Assembly: GCF_009936275.1 (NCBI RefSeq)
Contig: NZ_AP019797.1
Location: forward strand, 1,727,501 to 1,791,500
Length of the DNA stretch: 64,000 nucleotides
Direction: 5' to 3'
From: Rhodothermus marinus
Lineage (GTDB): Bacteria; Bacteroidota; Rhodothermia; Rhodothermales; Rhodothermaceae
Below are positions 27,329 through 36,815 of the stretch, piece by piece. Positions within the stretch are counted from its first letter, which is position 1. Every line of letters starts with the position of its first letter. A program made the translations under genes and the position numbers. Below the pieces are notes generated by a model. That model was given only the letters and a program-made list of their open reading frames with translations. It had not been told where the DNA came from and did not search any database.

Positions 27329-28443
27329 TGCAATAACGGATTTATCGAGGCTGCAAGGCACCGCAGCACCCCGCCCGCGTCCCCGCTGTACTCCCAGAAC
27401 ATCAGACCTCCCAGCCGATGCGCCCGCACGTAGGCCACCTTCTCGCCCAGCGACTGCGTATCCTCGTAGGAAATAAAAATTCGCTCCGTGGCATGCCACA
27501 GGTATGGCGCCCGCGCTTCTTCATCCCAGTAGCGCACGAAACCGCCCCGTCCGATGTAGTCACGCTGCAATGTGGCAAACGACAGCTCCTCCGTAAGCGA
27601 CGCCTCGTAGGGCTGATACCGCCCGTTATGCTCCGGCCGCACGCCACGCCAGCCTCGCCCGTAGAACGGCACCCCGACCACCAGCTTCTCCCCCGGCACC
27701 CCCGCCGCCAGGTAGCGCCGAACGGCCTCGTCTACCGAAATCCCTTCCGGGTCCAGCGGCGACGGGTACAGGTTCGCGTGGTGCCCCGTGTGCGGCGTCC
27801 AGCTCCCGTGGAAATCATACGTCATCAGATTGATAAAATCCACCAGGGACTGCACCTGCTCTATTTCCACATGCTTCAGGTATTCCGGACCGGCCGCCGC
27901 CGCAATGGTCAGCAGGTAGGTTCGACCGTGCGCCTGCTCCAGCGAATCCAGCACCGCCCGCACCGATGCCAGCAGCCACGTGAAATGCTCCCGATCCTCC
28001 TCTCGATACACGTTGCCCTCGCCCGGCTGGCCCGGATACTCCCAGTCGATATCCAGCCCGTCCAGATCGAAGGCTACCAGCAACGAGCCCGCACTCTCTG
28101 CAAAGCGCTGGCGGGACGCCTCGGTCAGCGCCGCATCCGAGAAATAATCCGACCAGGTCCATCCCCCCACTGAGAGCAAGATCCGAGGGCCTTCCATGCC
28201 CCGCATTCCCACCAGTCGGCGCAATCGCACGCTGTCGTCCGACGTCTCCAGCACAACCCGACCGTCAGGGCGCACGTTTGCAAAGGCATAGTTCACGTGG
28301 GTCAGGCCGGACAGCTCCAGCGTCGGCAGGCTGTCCATCCGTGGTCCATACAGGTACCCCACGACGCGATAGTTCAGAGCCGGCTGCTCCTGAACACACC
28401 CCCAGAGCAACCACACTCCCAGGCATACCCATCCGATACGCAT
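27310..28443 (-). CDS. Glycoside hydrolase family 18 (chitinase-like) lipoprotein
   Basis: This 377-residue protein starts with a lipoprotein-like signal (VWLLWGC, C16). The GH18 barrel has SVGGW (91-95) and the catalytic DLDGLDIDWE (126-135, proton donor E135). MTYDFHG, VGVPFYGRGW and FWEYSGD are the usual substrate-binding strands. It cleaves beta-1,4-N-acetylglucosamine linkages in chitin or glycans. It overlaps the exported asparaginase-type gene, so the two probably process GlcNAc-containing glycoconjugates together (inference). Confidence 0.92.
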   Translation of the reverse strand: MRIGWVCLGVWLLWGCVQEQPALNYRVVGYLYGPRMDSLPTLELSGLTHVNYAFANVRPDGRVVLETSDDSVRLRRLVGMRGMEGPRILLSVGGWTWSDYFSDAALTEASRQRFAESAGSLLVAFDLDGLDIDWEYPGQPGEGNVYREEDREHFTWLLASVRAVLDSLEQAHGRTYLLTIAAAAGPEYLKHVEIEQVQSLVDFINLMTYDFHGSWTPHTGHHANLYPSPLDPEGISVDEAVRRYLAAGVPGEKLVVGVPFYGRGWRGVRPEHNGRYQPYEASLTEELSFATLQRDYIGRGGFVRYWDEEARAPYLWHATERIFISYEDTQSLGEKVAYVRAHRLGGLMFWEYSGDAGGVLRCLAASINPLLQCREEN

Positions 28444-28680
28444 CGGCTGTAGTTGATTTAAGCTGCAGGGGAAACCACCGATTTATCGCAAGGTAGGCCT
28501 GGAGTTACGCTTATTGCAAAATATGTCAGTATTTTGGAACCGCTCCCCGTCCGAGATTTTCTTTTGTTGCACTATTGAATGTAATAAGTTTTATGTATAA
28601 ATTCAGGTGCTGTCCCACCGCGAAGCACGGAGCCTTCCTTACAATGGATCTGGTAATGTTTATCAGCGGCCAGGGGAATC

Positions 28681-29226
28681 ATGTCTTTAAAAAGCCAGGC
28701 CTTAAAGAAAAAGGCACGCAACATTTTTCGCATTGACGTGCACGCCACCCACGGCTGGCAGGTCCGCATCCAGCGGCAGAATCAGTCCTATACACAATTC
28801 TTTTCCGACAAGAAATACGGCTCTCCCGAGAAGGCATTCGAAGCCGCGCTGGCCTATCGCGATCAACTGTTGCAGGAGCTTCCGCCCCCGATCGATCCTA
28901 CGGCCCGGTTGCGCACGCCAGAGGTTCGGCAAAAAGCGGCCGCATCGATCAACCGTTCCGGTGTGATCGGAATCGGCTTCAGCGTCAAGGTGACGCGACA
29001 GGGCATTCGTCGTCCCTATGTGCAGGGCTACTGGATCGACGCTGACGGCCGTCGTCGCGCCACCAGCCGGAGCATTGAAGCGCACGGCCTGAAAGGAGCA
29101 CTCGAGCTGGTCTGCCGCAAACTGCACGAAGTACAGGCCAATCGGGGACTGAGTGTGGAGGAGATGGTGCAGCGTGCTCTGCCCACGCTGGAAAAGCTCT
29201 ACCGAGAGGCGCAACGTGACCGATAA
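28681..29226 (+). CDS. Protein with two AP2-like DNA-binding domains
   Basis: This 181-residue protein has two repeats resembling AP2/ERF beta-sheet domains. The first spans about 15-64 (IFRIDVHATHGWQVRI, then a lysine turn, then the helix PEKAFEAALAYRDQL). The second spans about 93-148 (GVIGIGFSVKVTRQG, QGYWIDADG, then a helix). Bacterial AP2 domains occur in mobile-element proteins and some regulators. No catalytic domain is present, so it is probably a DNA-binding regulator. The AT-rich upstream gap 28444-28680 likely holds its promoter. It stands alone. Confidence 0.65.
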   Translation: MSLKSQALKKKARNIFRIDVHATHGWQVRIQRQNQSYTQFFSDKKYGSPEKAFEAALAYRDQLLQELPPPIDPTARLRTPEVRQKAAASINRSGVIGIGFSVKVTRQGIRRPYVQGYWIDADGRRRATSRSIEAHGLKGALELVCRKLHEVQANRGLSVEEMVQRALPTLEKLYREAQRDR

Positions 29227-29313
29227 TTTTCTCCGGCTCGACGCTTAAGTTGCTCCGGCTTCCGGCCGATACTTTCCCCGGAACACGCAAGGCCCGTGTT
29301 CTCGTGGATGGGG

Positions 29314-29358
29314 ACGCAGCAGGTCCGCTCTCGCAAGGGGGCGGGCCTGCTGCGTTTA
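29314..29358 (+). terminator. Hairpin terminator between convergent genes
   Basis: ACGCAGCAGG (29314-29323) pairs with CCTGCTGCGT (29346-29355), and the stem continues inward for about five more pairs. A short TTTAT follows. It lies between the AP2-like gene and the M16 peptidase pair. Confidence 0.65.
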
Positions 29359-30636
29359 TGACCCGGATGGCACGGTCTCCACGCTGCCGGCCACCACGGT
29401 GTGCAGGGCCTCTGGATTCAGGTAGCGCTGCACGACCTCGTTGACCTGCGGGCGCGTGACGGCGCGGATTTCTTCGGGGTAGCGATCCAGGTAGCCGGGC
29501 CCGAAGCCACGCTCGATGTTGATCAGCAGTGCCGTGGCCAGTCCGGCCGTCGTGCTCAGGCCGGTCTGGAACAGTCCGGTCAGCGTGTCCTTCTTTTCAG
29601 CTAGTTCTTCCTCGGTCACGCCCTCCTCCACGAAGCGCCGTACCTGGGCCAGCGTGGCGGCAATGCCTTCCTCCAGACGCTCCTGGCTCAGCGTTACTTC
29701 GATCTCGAAGTGACCGTCGTGCTCCGTCGAGATCCCTTCCAGCGCGGCGTGGATGCCGTAGGTCAGCCCCTGCTCGTCGCGCACGGTCGCCATCAGGCGG
29801 GCTGAAAAGTTGCCGCCCAGGATGTAGGTGCCCACGTAAAGCGGGATGTAATCGGGATGCTGACGCCGGAGCGGCACGGCATGGCCCATGAGCACGTCCA
29901 GATTCTGCCGATCCGGCACGTGGATCTGGACCCGATCCGGCGGCTGCGGGGCGGCATCGGCCGCAAAGCGCGGCGTCGCGGCATGCGGCGGCCAGTCGGC
30001 AAACGCTTCCCGCACCAGCGGCTCGGCCGCCTCGGGCTGCACGTTGCCCACCAGCACCAGGATCAGTTCGTTCGCCCCGAAGTGGGCGGCGTGGTAGGCC
30101 CGCACGTCTTCGAGCGTCAGCGTGGCCAGGCGTTCCAGCTCGGCTTCCGGATCGCGCCGGTAGTTCGGATGCGCGGGCGGATAGAGACGCTGGCTCAAGG
30201 CAATACGGGCGCGTGCGCTCGTCTGCTCCAGTTGCTGCTGGAGCTGCGCCTGCACGTGCAGGCGGGCCTTTTCGAACTCTTCGGGATCGAAGCGGGGTTC
30301 GCGGAGCTGCTCGGCCAGCAGCGGCAGCACGTCGGCCAGATGTCGCCGGAGCATGCGTCCGGCAAATTCAACACGTGAGCCCTTGCTCGTAAAGCTCAGG
30401 TGCGCGCCCCGGTCTTCCAGCAGGCGCGCCAGTTCGAAGCGATCGCGGCGGCGCGTGCCCCGGTCCAGCATGGCAACGGAGAGCCGCTGCAGGAGCGTCT
30501 CGCCGGCCGCGAAGTCCGGCCAGGTGCGAAACGAGCCGCGGAGCGTCACCACCTGCTCCACGGGCATCGGCAGCACATAGAGCCGGCAGGGACCGGCCGC
30601 AACTTCCACAACCCGTTCGGCGAACGTCCGTGTCAT
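29356..30636 (-). CDS. M16-family peptidase-like protein, inactive partner subunit
   Basis: This 426-residue protein has the duplicated M16 fold but lacks the HxxEH zinc motif at the expected place (ETLLQRLSVAML). It keeps the C-terminal GNFSARLMATVRDEQGLTYG segment that completes the partner's active site. Bacterial M16B enzymes often work as such active/inactive heterodimers. It starts 6 nt after the active subunit gene and is the last gene of the polA operon. Confidence 0.9.
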   Translation of the reverse strand: MTRTFAERVVEVAAGPCRLYVLPMPVEQVVTLRGSFRTWPDFAAGETLLQRLSVAMLDRGTRRRDRFELARLLEDRGAHLSFTSKGSRVEFAGRMLRRHLADVLPLLAEQLREPRFDPEEFEKARLHVQAQLQQQLEQTSARARIALSQRLYPPAHPNYRRDPEAELERLATLTLEDVRAYHAAHFGANELILVLVGNVQPEAAEPLVREAFADWPPHAATPRFAADAAPQPPDRVQIHVPDRQNLDVLMGHAVPLRRQHPDYIPLYVGTYILGGNFSARLMATVRDEQGLTYGIHAALEGISTEHDGHFEIEVTLSQERLEEGIAATLAQVRRFVEEGVTEEELAEKKDTLTGLFQTGLSTTAGLATALLINIERGFGPGYLDRYPEEIRAVTRPQVNEVVQRYLNPEALHTVVAGSVETVPSGS

Positions 30637-30642
30637 GGCCTT

Positions 30643-31962
30643 TCAGGAGTTTTGCGGGATGTACCAGCCCACCGTACGCGCGGTCTCGATCAGGTAGGTC
30701 TGCGCCACGCGCTGCACGTCGTCGGGCGTGACGCGGCCGATTCGATCCAGATAGGTGGCGTAGAGTTTCCAGTCGCCGAGTGCGATCGCTTCGTTGAGCT
30801 GCGCGGCGATCGCAAAGGGACCGTCCCGGCCATAGGCCTCCAGCGCGGTGAGTTGCTCGCGAGCGCGGGCGACTTCCTCCTCGGTCACCCCCTCGCGGGC
30901 CACGCGGTCCAACTCCTCCAGCAGCACGGCTTCCACCTCGGCGTGCGTCTTGCCCGGTGCCAGGCGGGCGACCACGTAGAACAGACCGGGGTCGCGGTGC
31001 CGCTCGTTGGCCGCCACCACCAGCGTGGTCAGTCCCGTATCCGTCAGGCGCCGATAGAGGCGGCTATTTCGGCCATGAGAAAGCAGCGTGGCCAGCACAT
31101 CGAGCGCGTCGGCGTCCGGCTCCAGCCCGGCCGGTGCCTTGAAGGCCACCATGACCAGCCCGAGCTGGCCGGCCTGCCGTACCGTCACGCGGCGCTCGCC
31201 CCGCTGCACGGGTTCGCGCGTCCACACCGGCGGGATCGGATGCGGAGCCCGCGGAATGCGCCCGAAGTGCTCGCGCACCAGCGCCAGCGCCGCTTCGGGC
31301 TCGAAGTCGCCGATGATTGAGACCGTGGCATTGTCGGGCCAGTAATAGGTGTCGTAGAAATGGCGGAGCGCCTCGGCCGTCATGTTCTCCACGTCGCTGC
31401 GCCAGCCGATCGTCGGATGGCGGTAGGGATGCGCCACGAAGGCCACGCTCCAGACCGCGTGATACAGGTTGCGGAGCGGGTCGTTTTCGCCCCGATCCAT
31501 CTCGTTCAGGATCACGGTGCGCTCGGCCTCCACGTCTTCGGGACGAATCAGGGCGCCGCGCATGCGATCCGCTTCGATCTCGACGGCCAGTGCCAGATGC
31601 TCGCGGGGCAGCAACGCATAGTAGTTCGTGCGATCCAGCCAGGTGGTCGCGTTCACCTGGGCGCCCACGCGCTGGAGCACCTGAAAGACCGAGGTCCCCC
31701 GCGCCTTGTTGAAGCGCTCGGTGCCTTTAAACATCAGATGCTCCAGCATATGCGTGGCGCCGGTCAGGCCCGTCGGCTCGTTCCGGCTTCCCACGTGGTA
31801 GGTGACCATGAAGGTCACCACCGGCACCACGTTCTGGGGCATCAGCAGCACCTGAAGGTCGTTCGCGTCCAGGCGATAGGCTTCAATGCCGCCGACGGCT
31901 TCCTCAAAGGTAAAGCCCTCCACCCGGCGGCCGGTCTTCTGAGCTACTTCCGATACAGCCAT
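30643..31962 (-). CDS. M16-family zinc peptidase, active subunit
   Basis: This 439-residue insulinase-type peptidase has the inverted zinc motif HMLEH (71-75, in GATHMLEHLMFKGTERF), with the third ligand in the downstream acidic helix (ERTVILNEMD). It belongs to the M16B class related to mitochondrial processing peptidase. No signal peptide was seen. It lies 24 nt downstream of polA and directly upstream of the inactive partner. Confidence 0.92.
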   Translation of the reverse strand: MAVSEVAQKTGRRVEGFTFEEAVGGIEAYRLDANDLQVLLMPQNVVPVVTFMVTYHVGSRNEPTGLTGATHMLEHLMFKGTERFNKARGTSVFQVLQRVGAQVNATTWLDRTNYYALLPREHLALAVEIEADRMRGALIRPEDVEAERTVILNEMDRGENDPLRNLYHAVWSVAFVAHPYRHPTIGWRSDVENMTAEALRHFYDTYYWPDNATVSIIGDFEPEAALALVREHFGRIPRAPHPIPPVWTREPVQRGERRVTVRQAGQLGLVMVAFKAPAGLEPDADALDVLATLLSHGRNSRLYRRLTDTGLTTLVVAANERHRDPGLFYVVARLAPGKTHAEVEAVLLEELDRVAREGVTEEEVARAREQLTALEAYGRDGPFAIAAQLNEAIALGDWKLYATYLDRIGRVTPDDVQRVAQTYLIETARTVGWYIPQNS

Positions 31963-31986
31963 ACGTGTCCCTTCGTTTACTGCGCT

Positions 31987-34845
31987 TCAGTGGGCATCCA
32001 GCCAGTTGTCGCCGACGCCGATGTCCACCTCAATGGGCACACCTTCCAGCGGCAGGGCCTGCTTCATCTCCTGCTCGACCAGTCGGCGCACGGGCTCCAC
32101 CTCTTCGGGGGGCATCTCGAAGACCAGCTCGTCGTGCACCTGGAGCAGCATCTTGGCCCGGTAGCCCTCCCGCTGCAGCCGGTGGTAGATGTGCACCATG
32201 GCCAGCTTGATCATGTCGGCCTGCGTGCCCTGGATGGGCATGTTCACGGCGATGCGTTCGGCCATCGAGCGCTCGGCCCGGTTGCGGGAGTTGATGTTCG
32301 GCACATAGCGGCGGCGGCCCAGCAGCGTCTCGACGTAGCCCTTCCGGCGGGCCTCTTCGACGACGCGGTGCAGGTAGCGCGTCACGCCCGGAAAGGCCCG
32401 CTGGTATTCTTCGATAAGCTCCTGTGCCTCGCGCGTGGAGCAGCGAAGCCGCTGTGCCAGCCCCCAGGCCGAAATCCCGTAGGGAATGCCGTAGTTGACC
32501 ATCTTGGCACGGCGGCGCTGCTCGGGCGTCACCTGCTCGGGCGGCACCTTGAAGACGCGGGCCGCCGTGGCCGTATGGATGTCCTGTCCCTCCAGAAAAG
32601 CCCGGCGAAGCGCCTCGTCGCCGCTCAACGCGGCCAGAATGCGAAGTTCGATCTGGACGTAGTCGGCCGAGAGCAGCTTCCAGCCCGGCCGCGGCACAAA
32701 CGCCCTGCGGATCTCCCGCCCCATCTCGGTGCGTACCGGGATGTTCTGCAGGTTCGGGTTGCTCGAGGAAAGCCGCCCGGTGGCCGTTACCGTCTGGTTG
32801 AACGTGGTGTGGATGCGGCCGGTCTCCGGGTGGATGAGCGGCTCGAGGCCGTCCACGTAGGTGCTTTTGAGCTTGGCCAGATGCCGCCAGTCCAGGATCA
32901 GGCCGGGAAGTGGATGCTGCGTGGCCAGCTCCTGCAGCACGCTCTCTTTGGTGGAAGGCCGGCCGGTGCTGGTACGCGCCCGCGGCTTCAACCCGAGCTT
33001 CTTGAATAAGACGTCCGCCAGCTGTTGCGGCGAGCCGATGTTGAATTCGACACCGGCCACCTCATAGATCTTCGCCTCCAGTTCGTGAAGCTCCGCTTCG
33101 AGTTGCTTACCGATTTCCCGGAGCACCGTGCGATCGATGCAGATGCCCGTCCGCTCCATGTCGGCCAGCACCTCGATGAGCGGAAACTCCATTTCCTCGG
33201 CGATATGCCGGAGCCCGTGTCGATCCAGCTCGGCGGCCAGCACGTCGGCCAGCTGCAGCGCAATGTCCGTGTCTTCACAGGCGTAGGGCCCCACCTCGTC
33301 GATCGACACATCGCGCATGGACTTCTGGTCGCGGCCCGAGCCGATCAGCTCCGTGATGGAAACCATCTGATAGCGAAGGTACTGGCGGGCCAGCACGTCC
33401 AAATTGTGCAGCTCCTCGGGCGCAATCAGGTAGTGCGCCACCATCGTATCGAAGTACGGGGGCGGGACTTCGACGCCGTGCCGCGCCAGCACCACCAGAT
33501 CGTACTTCAGGTTCTGACCGACTTTGCGCTGCGCCCGTCGGAGGATCGGCGCCAGTCGCTCGAGCACCGTCTCGGTCGGCGTGCCGTCCGGCAGCGGTGT
33601 GGGCACGTAGTAGCCCTGGCCTTTCTCCCAGGAAAAGGCAATGCCCACCAGCGAGGCCCACATGGCCTCGGTCGAGGTCGTCTCCGTGTCGATGGCCAGC
33701 CGCTCGAGTCCGTCCAGCTGCGTCACGAGTTCGTCGAGTTGCTGGCGGTTGCGGACGATCCGGTAGTCCGCCTTTTCCGGATCGTACACCTGAAGCGGCT
33801 CGTAGGGCCCGAAGTCGAACTCCGGCTCGGTCTCCGCTTCGAGTGCCTCATCCAAGGCGGCTTCGCCGTTCACAATGCCGGCCAGTCCGCCCTCCCGGAT
33901 GCGCCGCACCAGCGAGTCGAACTCCAGCTCCTGAAAGATCTGCAGCAGACGGGGCAGATCGGGCCGGGCGCGATGGAACGTCTCCCAGCGAATGCGCAAC
34001 GGCACATCGGTCCGGATCGTAACCAGTCGCTTCGAGAGGAGCGCTTCCTCGCGGTGGTTCAGGAGCCCCTCGCGGGCGCGCTTCCCTTTCACCTCTTCAG
34101 CGTGCGCCAGCAGGTTTTCGACCGAGCCGTACTGCTGAATAAGCTGCACGGCGGTCTTTTCGCCGATGCCCGGCACGCCCGGCACGTTGTCGCTCGGATC
34201 GCCCATGAGAGCCAGCACGTCGATGAACTGGTGCGGCTCCAGGCCGTAGGTCTCCCGGAAGGTCTCGATGGTAATCAGGTCGAAGGTTTCGCCGCGCCGT
34301 GCCGGTTTGTAGATGGAAATGCGTGGGCTCAGCAGTTGCAGAAAGTCCTTGTCAGGCGAGACGATCACCACGTCGATGCCGTGCGCCTCGGCCCGACGGG
34401 CCAGCGTTCCAATCACGTCGTCTGCCTCGACGCCCGGCTCCTCGATGACGGGAATGTCCAGCGCCCGGACGATCTCCTTGATCCAGGGCAGGTTGGCCAG
34501 CAGATCTTCCGGCGGCGGCTCCCGGTGGGCCTTGTATTCCTCATAGATTGCTTCGCGAAACGTGCCCTCCTCCCCGCCGGCGTCGAAGACCACGGCCATG
34601 TAGTCCATGCCGTGTTCTTCGATCAGCTTCAGAAGGGAGGTCGTAAAACCGTAGGCGGCCGAGGTGTTCTGGCCCTTCGAGTTGACAAGCGGCCGGCTGA
34701 TGAACACGTAGTGCGCCCGATAGGCCAGCGCCATGGCATCGATCAGGTACAGGCGCTGCATGTCGGGCGGCGGCCGATCGACTTCCTGCTCCGGGAACAG
34801 ACTGAGCTGGTCTTCTTTTTGCACGGGCGTTCCAGATCGATCCAA
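31987..34845 (-). CDS. polA: DNA polymerase I
   Basis: This 952-residue enzyme has all three domains: an N-terminal 5'-3' exonuclease (YLIDAMALAYRAHY, VEADDVIGTL, SPDKDFLQL), a proofreading 3'-5' exonuclease with intact AIDTETTS (about 386), and the polymerase core (SADYVQIELRILA, MVNYGIPYGISAWGL, LQVHDELVFEM). It fills gaps in Okazaki-fragment and repair DNA. The intact DxE distinguishes it from Taq-type enzymes. About 28 residues precede the conserved start (MQRLYLIDAM), so the true start may lie further in. It is divergent from rfbB. Confidence 0.97.
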   Translation of the reverse strand: MDRSGTPVQKEDQLSLFPEQEVDRPPPDMQRLYLIDAMALAYRAHYVFISRPLVNSKGQNTSAAYGFTTSLLKLIEEHGMDYMAVVFDAGGEEGTFREAIYEEYKAHREPPPEDLLANLPWIKEIVRALDIPVIEEPGVEADDVIGTLARRAEAHGIDVVIVSPDKDFLQLLSPRISIYKPARRGETFDLITIETFRETYGLEPHQFIDVLALMGDPSDNVPGVPGIGEKTAVQLIQQYGSVENLLAHAEEVKGKRAREGLLNHREEALLSKRLVTIRTDVPLRIRWETFHRARPDLPRLLQIFQELEFDSLVRRIREGGLAGIVNGEAALDEALEAETEPEFDFGPYEPLQVYDPEKADYRIVRNRQQLDELVTQLDGLERLAIDTETTSTEAMWASLVGIAFSWEKGQGYYVPTPLPDGTPTETVLERLAPILRRAQRKVGQNLKYDLVVLARHGVEVPPPYFDTMVAHYLIAPEELHNLDVLARQYLRYQMVSITELIGSGRDQKSMRDVSIDEVGPYACEDTDIALQLADVLAAELDRHGLRHIAEEMEFPLIEVLADMERTGICIDRTVLREIGKQLEAELHELEAKIYEVAGVEFNIGSPQQLADVLFKKLGLKPRARTSTGRPSTKESVLQELATQHPLPGLILDWRHLAKLKSTYVDGLEPLIHPETGRIHTTFNQTVTATGRLSSSNPNLQNIPVRTEMGREIRRAFVPRPGWKLLSADYVQIELRILAALSGDEALRRAFLEGQDIHTATAARVFKVPPEQVTPEQRRRAKMVNYGIPYGISAWGLAQRLRCSTREAQELIEEYQRAFPGVTRYLHRVVEEARRKGYVETLLGRRRYVPNINSRNRAERSMAERIAVNMPIQGTQADMIKLAMVHIYHRLQREGYRAKMLLQVHDELVFEMPPEEVEPVRRLVEQEMKQALPLEGVPIEVDIGVGDNWLDAH

Positions 34846-34949
34846 CAGAAACGTATCGCCAAAAGTTAAAAAGGTCGGGGAAAGTTAGTTCCTCGGAAAG
34901 CGTTATATTGGGGCTGATTTTTCGGAGCACACATTCGAGGCAGCACAGC

Positions 34950-36041
34950 ATGTCGGAGAAAACACCACCTGTGATCCATCGGCCGGAGGTCGTGCTGGTG
35001 ACCGGAGGGGCCGGCTTTATCGGGTCGAATTTTCTGCTCTACATGGTACCCCGCTATCCCGAAGTGCAGTTCATCAACCTGGACAGCCTGACCTACGCGG
35101 GCAACCTGCTCAACCTGCGGGACATCGAAGACGCGCCGAACTATCGGTTCGTGCGGGGCGACGTGGCCGATGCGCCGCTGGTGGAGCGGTTGTTCCGGGA
35201 GCATGGCATCACCACGGTGGTGCATTTTGCCGCCGAGAGCCACGTGGACCGCTCCATTATGACGCCGCTGTCGTTCGTGCTGACGAACACGGTGGGCACC
35301 GTCACGCTGCTCGAAGCGGCGCGTAAGGCCTGGGGCGACCACGCCGATCCCGAACGCTTCCGGTTCTATCACATCTCCACCGATGAGGTGTTCGGCAGCC
35401 TGGGACCGGAAGGCTATTTCACCGAATCGACGCCGTACAACCCGCGCTCGCCGTATGCCGCCTCCAAGGCGGCCAGCGACCATTTCGTGCGGGCTTACTG
35501 GCACACCTACGGCCTGCCCGTGGTGATCTCGAACTGTTCGAATAACTACGGCCCTTACCAGTTTCCCGAGAAACTCATCCCGCTGGTCATCCTGAATGCG
35601 CTGGAGAACCGCCCCATCCCCATCTACGGCAAGGGCGAGAACGTCCGCGACTGGCTCTACGTGCGGGACCACTGCACGGCCATCGAGCGCATTCTGCTTT
35701 CCGGACAGACCGGACAGACCTACCTGGTCAGCGCGGGCTGCGAGCGCAAGAACCTGGAGCTGGTGCAGCAACTGCTGGATCTGATCGACGAGGAACTGGG
35801 GCGGCCCGTGGGCCAGTCGCGGCAGCTCATTACGTTTGTGAAGGACCGGCCGGGCCATGACTTTCGCTATGCGCTCGACGCCTCCCGGCTACGGGAAGAG
35901 CTGGGCTGGGCGCCGGCCTACACGCTGGAAGAAGGGCTGCGCGAGACGGTTCGCTGGTACCTGTCGCACCGCGACTGGCTGGAGGCCGTGGCCGACGCAT
36001 CGTATCGCGCCTACTACGAAAAACAATACGCCTTGCGCTGA
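34950..36041 (+). CDS. rfbB: dTDP-glucose 4,6-dehydratase
   Basis: This 363-residue short-chain dehydrogenase/reductase has the NAD motif TGGAGFIGSNF, the catalytic-loop residues TDEVFGSLG and YAASKAASDHFV, and NCSNNYGPYQFPEKLIP. It makes dTDP-4-keto-6-deoxyglucose for deoxysugar synthesis. The ATG at 34950 is chosen because GAGG precedes it. A TATATTGG box near 34904 may be its promoter. The next two genes abut it and supply the same pathway. Confidence 0.95.
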   Translation: MSEKTPPVIHRPEVVLVTGGAGFIGSNFLLYMVPRYPEVQFINLDSLTYAGNLLNLRDIEDAPNYRFVRGDVADAPLVERLFREHGITTVVHFAAESHVDRSIMTPLSFVLTNTVGTVTLLEAARKAWGDHADPERFRFYHISTDEVFGSLGPEGYFTESTPYNPRSPYAASKAASDHFVRAYWHTYGLPVVISNCSNNYGPYQFPEKLIPLVILNALENRPIPIYGKGENVRDWLYVRDHCTAIERILLSGQTGQTYLVSAGCERKNLELVQQLLDLIDEELGRPVGQSRQLITFVKDRPGHDFRYALDASRLREELGWAPAYTLEEGLRETVRWYLSHRDWLEAVADASYRAYYEKQYALR

Positions 36042-36815
36042 ATGGAACGCCCGCTCAAAGGGATCGTGCTGGCCGGCGGTACGGGCAGCCGTCTCTATCC
36101 GCTGACGAAGGTCACGAACAAGCACCTGCTGCCCGTCGGCCGCTATCCGATGATCTACCATCCGCTGATCCGGATGCGTCGTGTGGGCATCCGGGAAGTG
36201 GCCGTCGTGACCAGCCCCGAACACATGGGCGACGTGGTCAACCTGCTGGGCAGCGGCCGCGACTTCGGGCTGGACCTGACCTACCGTGTGCAGGACGAGC
36301 CCGGCGGCATCGCCCAGGCCATCGGGCTGTGCGAGCGCTTCGTCGACGGCGACCCGTTCCTGGTCATCCTCGGCGACAACATCCTCTCGGAAGACCTGCA
36401 CGACGAGGTAGCCGCCTACCAGGAGCAACTGCGGCGCGACGGGGGCGGCGCGCGTGTGCTGCTGAAAGAAGTGCCCGACCCGGAGCGCTACGGCGTGCCC
36501 CGCATCGAAGGCGATCGGATCGTGGAGATCATCGAAAAGCCGGCCCGGCCGCCCAGCCGTTATGCCGTCACCGGCATCTACTTCTACGATGCCTATGCCT
36601 TCGAAGTCATCCGCCACCTGAAGCCCAGTGCCCGGGGCGAACTGGAGGTGAGCGACGTCAGCAACGCCTATATTGCCCGCGGCCAGCTCTCCTACGGCAT
36701 TCTGAAGGGCTGGTGGGGCGATGCCGGCACGATCGAAGGCTGGCACGAGGCCAACCGCCTGGCCCGGGATCTGATCTACGAAGAGCTGGAAAACCTGCGT
36801 CCGAATCGGCGATGA
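36042..36815 (+). CDS. Sugar-phosphate nucleotidylyltransferase (RmlA-like)
   Basis: This 257-residue enzyme has the nucleotide-binding signature GIVLAGGTGSRLYPLTK, then NKHLLPVGRYPMI and LVILGDNIL. It probably makes dTDP-glucose from glucose 1-phosphate, the substrate of the RfbB encoded just upstream with no gap. It is a little shorter than E. coli RmlA. Its stop overlaps the next start in ATGA. Confidence 0.9.
   Translation: MERPLKGIVLAGGTGSRLYPLTKVTNKHLLPVGRYPMIYHPLIRMRRVGIREVAVVTSPEHMGDVVNLLGSGRDFGLDLTYRVQDEPGGIAQAIGLCERFVDGDPFLVILGDNILSEDLHDEVAAYQEQLRRDGGGARVLLKEVPDPERYGVPRIEGDRIVEIIEKPARPPSRYAVTGIYFYDAYAFEVIRHLKPSARGELEVSDVSNAYIARGQLSYGILKGWWGDAGTIEGWHEANRLARDLIYEELENLRPNRR

Noticed and set aside
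33025-34869. Long plus-strand frame opposite polA (614 residues)
   Set aside because: It is the antisense shadow of polA. GC-rich codon bias opens such frames, and it has no recognisable motifs.
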